A stretch of DNA of 64,000 nucleotides from Granulicella cerasi (GTDB lineage: Bacteria; Acidobacteriota; Terriglobia; Terriglobales; Acidobacteriaceae), in assembly GCF_025685575.1 (NCBI RefSeq), contig NZ_JAGSYD010000002.1:868001-932000 (forward strand), read 5' to 3'. This document shows positions 11,289 to 18,417 of the stretch, one piece after another. Position 1 is the first letter of the stretch, and every line of letters starts with the position of its first letter. The translations under genes were made by a program, and so were the position numbers. The notes under the pieces are model-generated. The model worked only from the letters and a program-made list of their open reading frames with translations, ran no database searches and was not told where the DNA came from.

Positions 11289-11323
11289 CCCTGTTCCCTA
11301 CTCCCTAAACCCTGTACCCTGCG
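11289..11323. repeat. Array of five CCCT-led heptamers
   Basis: Exact 7-bp periodicity: CCCTGTT, CCCTACT, CCCTAAA, CCCTGTA, CCCTGCG. It fills the GNAT-ispD gap, ending 16 bp before the ispD ATG. It resembles the arrays at 18337-18412 and the arms around the four-helix-bundle gene at 54.8-55.3 kb. Confidence 0.8.
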
Positions 11324-11339
11324 CTACACTGGCTCTCCC

Positions 11340-12041
11340 ATGAGCGTTTTCGTCATTCTCCCCGCCGCCGGTATCGGCACCCGCATGGCCTCCGCAGGCA
11401 ATGCGCCGAAGCAGTTCCTCACCATCAAGGGTCTGCCGATCCTCGTGCACTCCGTGAAGGCATTTCTCGCCGTGCCGCGCGTCTCGGGCGTCTACCTCGC
11501 CGTGCGCGAGAGTGAGAAGCCACGCATGAACGAACTGCTCACCGAGCACGGCCTCACCGACCGCGTCCACGTCGTCACCGGCGGGGACACGCGTCAGGAT
11601 TCGGTCGCCAACGCGCTCGCCGCGCTGCCCTCGAGCTCGGACGACGACATCGTGCTCGTGCATGATGCGGTGCGTCCGCTGATCGATGCTGCTACGGTCA
11701 CCAAGACGATCGAAGCGATCGAAAAGCACGGCGCGGCGATCGTCGGCATGCCCGCGATCGACACGATCAAGCAGGTGGAGAAGACAGCCGACGGCGCGCT
11801 CATCACCGCGACCATTCCGCGCGAAATTATCGTCCATGCGCAAACGCCGCAGGGCGCGCGTGTGCCGCTCATGCGCAAGGCGTTCGACGAAGCCGCACGC
11901 GATGAATTCCAAGGCACGGACGAGTCATCGCTGCTCGAGCGCGCTGGCGTATCGGTGATGGTCGTGCCGGGCTCCTCTCGCAATTTCAAAGTCACGCAGC
12001 CGGGCGATCTTGAGGTGGCTGAGTTTTATCTCGCGGGGTAA
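11340..12041 (+). CDS. ispD: 2-C-methyl-D-erythritol 4-phosphate cytidylyltransferase
   Basis: A 233-aa enzyme of the non-mevalonate (MEP) isoprenoid pathway; it joins CTP and MEP to give CDP-methylerythritol. The CTP-binding glycine loop is FVILPAAGIGTRMASAGNAPKQF near the N-terminus, with the conserved Arg and Lys. VLVHDAVRPLI and the AQTPQGARVPL segment are further IspD signatures. No ispF fusion is present, since the length is that of IspD alone. It reads towards guaB; a terminator and a nested repeat element follow it. Confidence 0.93.
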   Translation: MSVFVILPAAGIGTRMASAGNAPKQFLTIKGLPILVHSVKAFLAVPRVSGVYLAVRESEKPRMNELLTEHGLTDRVHVVTGGDTRQDSVANALAALPSSSDDDIVLVHDAVRPLIDAATVTKTIEAIEKHGAAIVGMPAIDTIKQVEKTADGALITATIPREIIVHAQTPQGARVPLMRKAFDEAARDEFQGTDESSLLERAGVSVMVVPGSSRNFKVTQPGDLEVAEFYLAG

Positions 12042-12065
12042 AGCGAGGGTTTAGGCAAAGGGATT

Positions 12066-12096
12066 AGCCGACTCGTCAGGGTCGGCTTCCTTTTTG
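12066..12096 (+). terminator. Intrinsic terminator of ispD
   Basis: Stem AGCCGAC / GTCGGCT with loop TCGTCAGG, followed by TCCTTTTTG, 24 bp after the ispD stop. Confidence 0.75.
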
Positions 12097-12099
12097 CAC

Positions 12100-12362
12100 T
12101 GTCATCCTGAGCATCGCGAGGGATCTGCTTGTCGCTTGTTTCGGTACGCCCGCAAGTGAGGCACGGCAGCCGTAGCGTCCCTTCGCGTCCTTCGCGCTCT
12201 TTGCGTCGAAGCTCTTCGCTTGAGATCTCCTCCACTGCACGGAGAAAGCCCTGACGCAAAGAGCGCGAAGGACGCCATGATCACGCCACGGCATACTCAT
12301 CCCACGATCGTCCTCGCAACTGCCATCGACAAGCAGATCCTTCACTTACGTTCAGGATGACA
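12100..12362. repeat. Outer inverted repeat, TGTCATCCTGA...GGATCTGCTTGTCG type
   Basis: The left arm at 12100-12134 begins TGTCATCCTGA and ends GGATCTGCTTGTCG. The right arm at 12327-12362 is its reverse complement apart from the middle of the arm. It encloses the second palindrome at 12169-12292. The end motif CACTGTCATCCTGA also occurs at 29333-29346. Confidence 0.75.
12169..12292. repeat. Palindromic repeat family A, copy 1 (3' side of guaB)
   Basis: A perfect 23-nt inverted repeat, 12185-12207 against 12253-12275 (core CGCTCTTTGCGTC / GACGCAAAGAGCG), extends outward to GCCGT(A/G)GCG on both sides. The spacer between the perfect arms is 45 nt. A related copy is at 14094-14203, on the other side of guaB. 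Confidence 0.85.
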
Positions 12363-12386
12363 ACTCGCGATAGGCGAACCACAAAG

Positions 12387-12415
12387 AAAAGAGGCAGACC
12401 GAAACGGCCTGCCTC
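12387..12415 (-). terminator. Intrinsic terminator of guaB
   Basis: Read on the minus strand: stem GAGGCAGGCCG / CGGTCTGCCTC (one G-T pair) with a TTT loop, followed by TTTTCTTTG. It lies 38 bp past the guaB stop codon. Confidence 0.85.
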
Positions 12416-12452
12416 TGCACTTACAACGTAGAACTTACAACGTACAACTACG

Positions 12453-13973
12453 TTACTCGACGTGATAATTCGGCGCCTCGCGCGTGATGACGACGTCATG
12501 CACATGCGACTCACGCAGACCAGCGCCGGAGATGCGGATGAAGCGCGCATTCTTCTGCAGCTCTTCGATCGTCGCGCAACCGAGGTAGCCCATGCCCGAG
12601 CGGAGACCGCCGACAAGCTGGTACACCATCGACTCCAGCGGTCCGCGGTGCGGCACGCGGCCTTCAATGCCTTCCGGCACGAACTTCGCGAGGCGGTTGC
12701 CGCCCGGCGTGCCTTCCTTCGAGGTCAGCGAGACACGCTCGCCGGTGTTCATATCTTCCTTGCCCTGGAAGTAGCGCTCGCCCGAGCCCTGCGCCATCGC
12801 GCTCAGCGAACCCATGCCGCGATACGCCTTGAACGAGCGGCCCTGGTACAAAATCGTTTCGCCTGGTGACTCGTCCACACCCGCAAACAGCGAGCCCATC
12901 ATCACGATGCTCGCGCCCGCGCCGATGGCCTTGGTGATGTCGCCCGAATACTTGATACCGCCGTCCGCGATGACCGCCACGTTGTGCTTCGAAGCCGCCT
13001 TGTACGCCTCTGAAATCGCGGTGATCTGCGGCATACCTGCACCGGTCACCATGCGCGTTGTGCAGATCGAACCTGGGCCGATGCCGACCTTGATCGCATC
13101 CGCACCCGCGTCAATCAGCGCCATCGTGCCGTCGTAGGTGGCCACGTTGCCCGCAAGCAGCGTGATCTCCGGGAAGCGCTTCTTCACCTCGCTCACCGCT
13201 TCGAGCACGCGCGATGAGTGGCCGTGCGCCGAGTCGATCGCCAGCGCATCCGCGCGCATCTCCACCAGCGCTGCAGCGCGCTCGAGGAAGTCGCCGGTCG
13301 CGCCAATCGCACCCGCCACCAACAAGCGACCCTGCGCGTCCTTCGACGCGTTCGGGTACTTCAACTTCTTCTGAATGTCCTTGACCGTGATGAGGCCCTT
13401 GAGCTCATACGAGTCGTTGACCACCAGCAGTTTCTCGACGCGGTGCTGATGCAGAATCTCTTCCGCCTGCTCAAGCGTCGTGCCCACCGGAACGGTGATC
13501 AGGTTCTCCTTGGTCATCACCTCGGAGATCGGAATGTCCGTGCGCGAGACGAAGCGAAGATCGCGGTTGGTGAGGATGCCGACGAGCTTGCCGCTCTTCG
13601 TCACCGGCACGCCGGAGATCTTGTAACGGCGCATCATCTCAAGCGCAGCCGAGATCTGCTGCTCGGGCTCGATCGTGATCGGGTCAACGATCATGCCCGA
13701 CTCCGAGCGCTTCACCTTGTCGATCTCCACGGCCTGCTGCTCGATGGTGAGGTTGCGGTGCACCACGCCCATGCCGCCTTGCTGCGCGATGGCAATCGCC
13801 ATGCGCGACTCCGTGACCGTGTCCATAGCGGCGGACATAAGGGGTGTGGTCAGGGTGATGTTCTTGCTGAGGCGGGCGGCTGTACTTACTTGCGTCGGCA
13901 CAACATCCGAATACGCAGGAACAAGGAGTACATCGTCAAACGTGAGAGCTTCCACTACCGGGAATTCGATCAT
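12453..13973 (-). CDS. guaB: Inosine-5'-monophosphate dehydrogenase
   Basis: A 506-aa IMPDH, the NAD-dependent committed step from IMP to XMP in guanine nucleotide synthesis. The N-terminus [19 protein letters not shown] is typical. Two CBS domains are inserted at about residues 95-220. The catalytic loop [13 protein letters not shown] carries the active-site Cys. [25 protein letters not shown] and [10 protein letters not shown] are further conserved blocks. Length is standard. It reads from its own promoter region and ends convergent to ispD. Palindromic repeats of one family lie on both sides of the gene. Confidence 0.96.
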   Translation of the reverse strand: MIEFPVVEALTFDDVLLVPAYSDVVPTQVSTAARLSKNITLTTPLMSAAMDTVTESRMAIAIAQQGGMGVVHRNLTIEQQAVEIDKVKRSESGMIVDPITIEPEQQISAALEMMRRYKISGVPVTKSGKLVGILTNRDLRFVSRTDIPISEVMTKENLITVPVGTTLEQAEEILHQHRVEKLLVVNDSYELKGLITVKDIQKKLKYPNASKDAQGRLLVAGAIGATGDFLERAAALVEMRADALAIDSAHGHSSRVLEAVSEVKKRFPEITLLAGNVATYDGTMALIDAGADAIKVGIGPGSICTTRMVTGAGMPQITAISEAYKAASKHNVAVIADGGIKYSGDITKAIGAGASIVMMGSLFAGVDESPGETILYQGRSFKAYRGMGSLSAMAQGSGERYFQGKEDMNTGERVSLTSKEGTPGGNRLAKFVPEGIEGRVPHRGPLESMVYQLVGGLRSGMGYLGCATIEELQKNARFIRISGAGLRESHVHDVVITREAPNYHVE

Positions 13974-14341
13974 GATTGAAAGTTGATCTTAAGCCTGTTT
14001 GCGAGGCGAAGCAAATAAGGTTGCCAAATCCCGGTGCAGAACGCGGTACGGAACTCGCCGGATTGATCGAATCTTCACGCATGGCACTGCCCCCGTGGCG
14101 TGTCTCTGCGACCGTAGCGCTCTTTGCGTCGAGGCTTCTCTGAGCGTCACGAACTCGGCCGGAAGACGAGACTCGACGCAAAGGGCGCGAAGGTTCGCCA
14201 CGGTTTTCGTGCCCCGTCAGGTGATTCTTAAGAGCGAGAACCTTCGATCTCGGATTCGCGATAGACGAGCACTCTCCGCTAAACTTTCCGCACGCATCAA
14301 TCGTCTTCTCCTGCACCACCATTTTTCCGAGGACCCTCTGC
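13974..14341. other. 368-bp divergent intergenic region between guaB and the S9 peptidase gene
   Basis: The region must hold promoters for both genes, but I could not identify convincing -35/-10 boxes. About a third of it is the palindromic repeat at 14094-14203. No open frame with a credible start was seen. GAGGA eight bases before 14342 serves the S9 peptidase gene. Confidence 0.6.
14094..14203. repeat. Palindromic repeat family A, copy 2 (5' side of guaB)
   Basis: CCGTGGCG...CTCTTTGCGTCGAG at 14093-14133 is inverted as CTCGACGCAAAGGGCGCG...CGCCACGG at 14172-14203. Core and outer CCGTGGCG match copy 1 at 12169-12292. Confidence 0.75.
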
Positions 14342-16801
14342 ATGAAGCCCAAGCATCTTGCACTCGCGGCTGCAGCCATCGCTGCCTCCGCCGCCGTCGC
14401 GCAAACGGCCATCAAGTACCAGAAGCCGCCCGAAGCCATCGAAAAGCTCGTCGGCGCACAGCCGATCCCGACCGCGTCGCTCTCGCCGGACCGCAAGCTG
14501 CTGCTCATCGGCCTGCCGGACGGCTACCCAACCATCGCCGAGGTCGCCGAGCCGCGCATGCGCCTGGCCGGTCTGCGCTTCAACCCGACGACCTACAGCC
14601 CCTCGGTCGATAGCTACCGTACCGCGCTCAGCTTCCAGCCGCTCGACGGCGGCCCCGCGCGCAAGATCGCCGGCCTGCCCACGCCGCTGAAGGTCACCGA
14701 CGTGCTCTGGTCCCCGGACTCCAAGCACATTGCCATCGTGCAGCGTTTTGAAAAGACCGCGAAGACCGCGCCCGGCTTGAAGCTCTACATCGTCGACGTC
14801 GCCTCCGCGACCGCGCATCCGCTCGCCGCAACGCTCAAGCTGAACTCTGTATTGAACGGCTCGCCGTGTGAATGGATGCCCGCGAGCACCGGTCTGCTCT
14901 GCAAGACCGTGCCGACCGCGCGCCCCGCCGCGCCCAAGCCGAGTGAGGTCCCCACCGGCCCGCACGTCAGCGAAAACCTCGGCAAGGCCACGCCTGCGCC
15001 GACCTACGAAGACATGCTCGCCACGCCGGATGACGAGGACCAGTTCGAGTACTACGCTACCGCGCAGCTTACCGAAATCCCGCTCAGCGGCGCGCCGAAG
15101 ACGATCCTCAAGTCCGCCGTGCTGGACAACGTCGAGGTCTCGCCGGACGGCAAGTACGCGCTCGTCAGCATCGTGCATCGCCCGTTCAGCTACACCGTGC
15201 CGTACGAACGTTTCCCTATGCTCACCGAGCTTGTGGAGCTGAAGACCGGCAAGACGATCCACCTCAACGACCGCCCTGTGATCGACAACCTGCCCATCGT
15301 CCGCGATGCCGTGCCGACCGGCCCGCGCAGCTACGAGTGGCGCTCTGACGCCCCCGCAACGCTCGTCTGGGACGAGGCCGCCGACGGTGGCGACCCTCGC
15401 ACCAAGGTCGAGATTCGCGACCGCATCATGAAGCTCGACGCGCCCTTCGTGGCCCAGCCCACCGTGCTGCTTGAGCTGCCCATGCGCCCCGCACGCCGCA
15501 TCGTCTGGGGCAACGATCACCTCGCGCTCATCGCCGTTTCGCGCTGGGCCGACCGCAAAGCCGCGATGCTCTCGTTCGATCCCTCCACCAACGGCACAGC
15601 GAAGACCAAAACGCTTTGGGAAGGCTCCTCGCAGGACCGCTACCACTCGCCCGGCATGCCGGTGACGGTGCCGAACGCCGCTGGCAAGCGCGTGCTCGCG
15701 CTGACGCCGGACGCTTCGGCGATCTACTTCTTCTCACCCGGCGCCAGCCCCAAGGGCGACTACCCCTTCGTCGCCACTCTGCCGGTCGATGGCGGCAAGC
15801 CGACGATCCTGAGCCGCGCTGCCGATCCATACTTCACCGAGCCCATTGCCCTGCTCGGCGACGACCGCGTGCTCGTCCGCCGCGAATCGCAGACCGAGCC
15901 GCCGAACTACTTCGTGCAGACGATGAAGGGCCGCGTCGCCCCCATCGCCGTCACGCACTTCCCCTCGCCCTACGCGGGCATCGCCATGCCGACGCGCCAG
16001 TTGCTGCACTACAAGCGCGCCGACGGCGTCGACCTCTCCGCCGTACTGTGGACACCGGCGGGCTACGACAAATCCCAGGGCGCGCTGCCTACGCTGCTTG
16101 AGGCCTATCCGGCCGAGTTCAAGACGCGCGCCGCAGCCTCGCAGGTCTCCGGCTCGACCAATCGCTTCGTCACCTTCGGCTGGGGCACGCCGGTGTTCTT
16201 CACTCAGACCGGCTATGCCGTGCTGCAGAACACCTCCATTCCCATCATCGGCGAAGGCGACGCGCTGCCGAACGACACTTATGTCGAGCAACTCGTCGCC
16301 AGCGCGAAGGCTGCGATCGACTACTCCAGCTCGCTCGGCGTGGTGGACCCGACGCGCGTCGGCGTCATGGGTCACAGCTACGGCGCGTTCATGACAGCGA
16401 ACCTGCTCGCGCACTCGAACCTCTTCCGCGCCGGCATCGCCCGCTCGGGAGCCTACAACCGCACGCTCACCCCCTACGGCTTCCAGAACGAAGACCGCAC
16501 CTACTGGCAGGCCCCGCAGGTGTACTTCAATATGTCGCCGTTCTCCTTCGCGGACAAGATCAAGACACCGATCCTGCTCATCCACGGCGAGGCCGACGAC
16601 AACACCGGCACCTTCCCCATCCAGAGCGAGCGCTTCTACGCCGCGCTGAAGGGCCAGGGCGCCACGGTGCGCCTCGTCTTCCTTCCGCTGGAGCCGCACC
16701 ACTACGGCGCCAAGGAAAGCGTCGACCACATGCTCTGGGAGATGGAGCGCTGGCTCGACACGTATGTGAAGCCGAAGGAGCCGGTCGCGGCAGCGAAGTA
16801 G
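14342..16801 (+). CDS. S9-family (prolyl oligopeptidase-like) serine peptidase, secreted
   Basis: An 819-aa protein with a signal peptide (KHLALAAAAIAASAAVAQ). Residues about 50-560 have beta-propeller-type repeats (SLSPDRKLLLIGLPDG, LWSPDSKHIAIVQR, VSPDGKYALVSIVHRP). The C-terminal alpha/beta-hydrolase domain has nucleophile GHSYGAF (about 680), acid in HGEADDNTGTFP and His in LPLEPHHYGAKES. The overall form resembles the S9D/glutamyl-endopeptidase-like branch found in plant plastids and bacteria; the specificity is inferred only. GAGGA eight bases upstream supports the ATG. It stands alone, with its own terminator downstream. Confidence 0.88.
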   Translation: MKPKHLALAAAAIAASAAVAQTAIKYQKPPEAIEKLVGAQPIPTASLSPDRKLLLIGLPDGYPTIAEVAEPRMRLAGLRFNPTTYSPSVDSYRTALSFQPLDGGPARKIAGLPTPLKVTDVLWSPDSKHIAIVQRFEKTAKTAPGLKLYIVDVASATAHPLAATLKLNSVLNGSPCEWMPASTGLLCKTVPTARPAAPKPSEVPTGPHVSENLGKATPAPTYEDMLATPDDEDQFEYYATAQLTEIPLSGAPKTILKSAVLDNVEVSPDGKYALVSIVHRPFSYTVPYERFPMLTELVELKTGKTIHLNDRPVIDNLPIVRDAVPTGPRSYEWRSDAPATLVWDEAADGGDPRTKVEIRDRIMKLDAPFVAQPTVLLELPMRPARRIVWGNDHLALIAVSRWADRKAAMLSFDPSTNGTAKTKTLWEGSSQDRYHSPGMPVTVPNAAGKRVLALTPDASAIYFFSPGASPKGDYPFVATLPVDGGKPTILSRAADPYFTEPIALLGDDRVLVRRESQTEPPNYFVQTMKGRVAPIAVTHFPSPYAGIAMPTRQLLHYKRADGVDLSAVLWTPAGYDKSQGALPTLLEAYPAEFKTRAAASQVSGSTNRFVTFGWGTPVFFTQTGYAVLQNTSIPIIGEGDALPNDTYVEQLVASAKAAIDYSSSLGVVDPTRVGVMGHSYGAFMTANLLAHSNLFRAGIARSGAYNRTLTPYGFQNEDRTYWQAPQVYFNMSPFSFADKIKTPILLIHGEADDNTGTFPIQSERFYAALKGQGATVRLVFLPLEPHHYGAKESVDHMLWEMERWLDTYVKPKEPVAAAK

Positions 16802-16818
16802 GCAACGCAACAACCGCG

Positions 16819-16852
16819 AACGGCGCAGAGTTCACGCTCTGCGCCGTTTTGC
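16819..16852 (+). terminator. Intrinsic terminator of the S9 peptidase gene
   Basis: A perfect 12-bp stem AACGGCGCAGAG / CTCTGCGCCGTT with a six-base loop, followed by TTTTGCTTC, 18 bp after the stop. Confidence 0.88.
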
Positions 16853-16854
16853 TT

Positions 16855-17271
16855 CTAGAGCATTTCGACCCGGCTGCGATAAGACTCTGGCGTTTCAATG
16901 ACAAACGCCGTTTGCCCCGCGAGGGCTAACAGGTCGCTGTCGCCGCTCACGAGCAGTTCCGCATGCGCCGTGTGCGCGAGATCGAGGAATGGCTGATCCT
17001 TCACATCACGGCAGTGGATGGGACAAGAGCTGACCTCTGCCACTACCTCGCAAAACGGCAGATACTGCGCCAACAACTCGCGTTGATCCTCTGCCGACAG
17101 CCTGAACTTGGGATACGCCAGCACTCGCGTGAGCTCCGCCGCCGTAGCCGTTGCAACAAGCGGCACGCAATCGCCTGACTCCCAATGCGCCAGCAACCAA
17201 GCGAGTCGGCCCCCGCGAAACAGCAGCGCAGACACGACGGTTGTGGTGTCGAAGACGACGCGGCGCGGCAT
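16855..17271 (-). CDS. PIN-domain toxin (putative toxin-antitoxin ribonuclease)
   Basis: A 138-aa PIN-domain protein of the 'PIN family, putative toxin component' type. Acidic metal-binding positions are visible in VVFDTTTVVSALL (Asp8), in TAAELTRVL (Glu) and in the C-terminal VKDQPFLDLAHTA and VSGDSDLLAL. Such proteins act as Mg-dependent RNases. The start ATG at 17271 lies 2 bp past the stop of the AbrB-type gene, the usual antitoxin-toxin order. RNA target and toxicity cannot be judged here. Confidence 0.82.
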   Translation of the reverse strand: MPRRVVFDTTTVVSALLFRGGRLAWLLAHWESGDCVPLVATATAAELTRVLAYPKFRLSAEDQRELLAQYLPFCEVVAEVSSCPIHCRDVKDQPFLDLAHTAHAELLVSGDSDLLALAGQTAFVIETPESYRSRVEML

Positions 17272-17273
17272 GT

Positions 17274-17492
17274 TTACTCGCGCGCCCACATCACGGCGTC
17301 AGCGACATCGGACTCCGTGATGCCAAGCTGCTCGAGCTTTGCCTTCACCTCATCCAGACGGCTGGGGCGCATCGGCTTCAGCACGATGGACTCGCCATCC
17401 GTGCTCACCTCGAAGTACTCGACCTTGCCGAAGCGCGCGATAACAGCTTTGGGGAGCGTGATCTGGTTCTTGATCGTCTTCTTCGCGAGCAT
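17274..17492 (-). CDS. AbrB/MazE-like antitoxin
   Basis: A 72-aa protein with the swapped-hairpin AbrB N-terminus LAKKTIKNQITLPKAVI, which binds operator DNA, and a short acidic helical tail (LDEVKAKLEQLGITESDVAD) likely to wrap the PIN toxin. The start ATG at 17492 has GGAGG six to seven bases upstream. It is expected to neutralise the toxin encoded directly downstream and to autoregulate the pair; this is family knowledge, not shown here. Confidence 0.82.
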   Translation of the reverse strand: MLAKKTIKNQITLPKAVIARFGKVEYFEVSTDGESIVLKPMRPSRLDEVKAKLEQLGITESDVADAVMWARE

Positions 17493-17645
17493 CCGTTGCC
17501 TCCGGAGGAAAGTAAGGAAACAAGGAAATGATACTCCGAGCTGTCGCAATCGATCTTGCCTTCCCCCACAAACCGGCCTACACTAAATACAGCAGATGAT
17601 TCCTTTCTGCCCTGACCGTGAGCGCACCGGCAGTCGGCGGAAGTG

Positions 17646-17669
17646 GAGTGGGCGAAAGCCCACTTTTTT
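17646..17669 (+). terminator. Terminator-like hairpin in the rimP leader (candidate attenuator)
   Basis: AGTGGGC-GAAA-GCCCACT is followed directly by TTTTT. It lies 71 bp upstream of the rimP ATG, not behind any gene on the plus strand, so it would stop transcription before the rimP-nusA-infB operon unless read through. Confidence 0.75.
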
Positions 17670-17739
17670 ATTTGCCCTGAACTGGCCTCAGCGCATCACG
17701 CCCCGGCCCATAACCGCATCAAAAGTCGAGTCTGACGTT

Positions 17740-18327
17740 ATGGCAATTTCGCTGGAATCAATTCGCGCCACCGCAGAACGAGTCGCGACTTCGCACGGCC
17801 TGGAGGTCGTCGAAGTTGAGTTCGCGGGCGGTGGCAAGCATCGCACTCTGCGTGTTTTCGTCGAAAAGGACGAGGCCGGTCGCGCAGCTCTGCGCGCGCA
17901 GGCCGAGGATCCCGAACAGGCCGAACTATTGCCCAAGGGCGTGCCGCTCGAAGTTCTCTCCGGCACCACGCATGAGGATTGCGCGGCCTTCGCGCAGGAC
18001 TTCGGCACCGTGCTCGATGTCGAGGAGCTCATCCCCGGCACGACCGAGTACACCCTCGAAGTCAGCTCCCCGGGTCTTGAGCGCAAGCTGCTCAAGCCCG
18101 CCGACTGGACCCGCTTCAACGGCCAGATCGTGAAGCTGCAAACCTTTACTCCTGTCGAGGCTAACCGCCACTTCACCGGCCGACTCACCGCCTTCGACGG
18201 CACCGACCTTACGCTGGACCTTTCTGCCGTAAAGCAGAAGGGGAAGGCCAAGAAATCCAGCACCTCGCAGACGGTATCCATCGCTCTGCACAACGTGGAA
18301 AAGGCGCACCTCGTCGCCGAAATCTAA
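17740..18327 (+). CDS. rimP: Ribosome maturation factor RimP
   Basis: A 195-aa product; RimP assists late 30S subunit assembly. The N-terminal domain has the conserved GLEVVEVEFAGGGKHRTLRV motif, and VEELIPGTTEYTLEVSSPGLERKL is the RimP signature before the C-terminal SH3-like domain. Acidobacterial RimP has an insertion after the first domain (GRAALRAQAEDPEQAELLPK), seen here. The start ATG at 17740 has no strong SD. It is first in a rimP-nusA-infB operon, an order conserved widely. Confidence 0.93.
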   Translation: MAISLESIRATAERVATSHGLEVVEVEFAGGGKHRTLRVFVEKDEAGRAALRAQAEDPEQAELLPKGVPLEVLSGTTHEDCAAFAQDFGTVLDVEELIPGTTEYTLEVSSPGLERKLLKPADWTRFNGQIVKLQTFTPVEANRHFTGRLTAFDGTDLTLDLSAVKQKGKAKKSSTSQTVSIALHNVEKAHLVAEI

Positions 18328-18336
18328 GAAAGGCAA

Positions 18337-18412
18337 GGGTCCAGGTTCCAGGGCCCAGGGTCCAGCGAGTACATCGCGTTCCCTCACCCCTGGCCCCTGA
18401 GCCCTGAACCCT
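18337..18412. repeat. Inverted pair of heptamer arrays between rimP and nusA
   Basis: The left array is GGGTCCA, GGTTCCA, GGGCCCA, GGGTCCA (18337-18364). After a 16-bp spacer comes CCCTCAC, CCCTGGC, CCCTGAG, CCCTGAA, CCCT (18381-18412). The two sides pair imperfectly (about 22 of 30 positions). The right array ends 5 bp before the nusA ATG, where a ribosome binding site would be expected. Confidence 0.85.
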
Positions 18413-18417
18413 CGAAA

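Larger units (their letters stand above)
12042..12452. other. 411-bp non-coding gap between convergent ispD and guaB
   Basis: The gap holds the ispD terminator, a nested inverted-repeat element (12100-12362) and the guaB terminator. Short open frames in it have repeat-derived, Arg/Ser-rich sequence and no ribosome binding site, so I see no gene here. Confidence 0.75.

Noticed and set aside
12281-12667. Short minus-strand frame spanning the repeat and the guaB 3' end
   Set aside because: Overlaps guaB in another frame and starts inside the repeat element; composition is Arg/Ser-rich.
14297-15646. A 449-aa minus-strand frame inside the S9 peptidase gene
   Set aside because: Antisense shadow of a full-length peptidase with intact catalytic triad.
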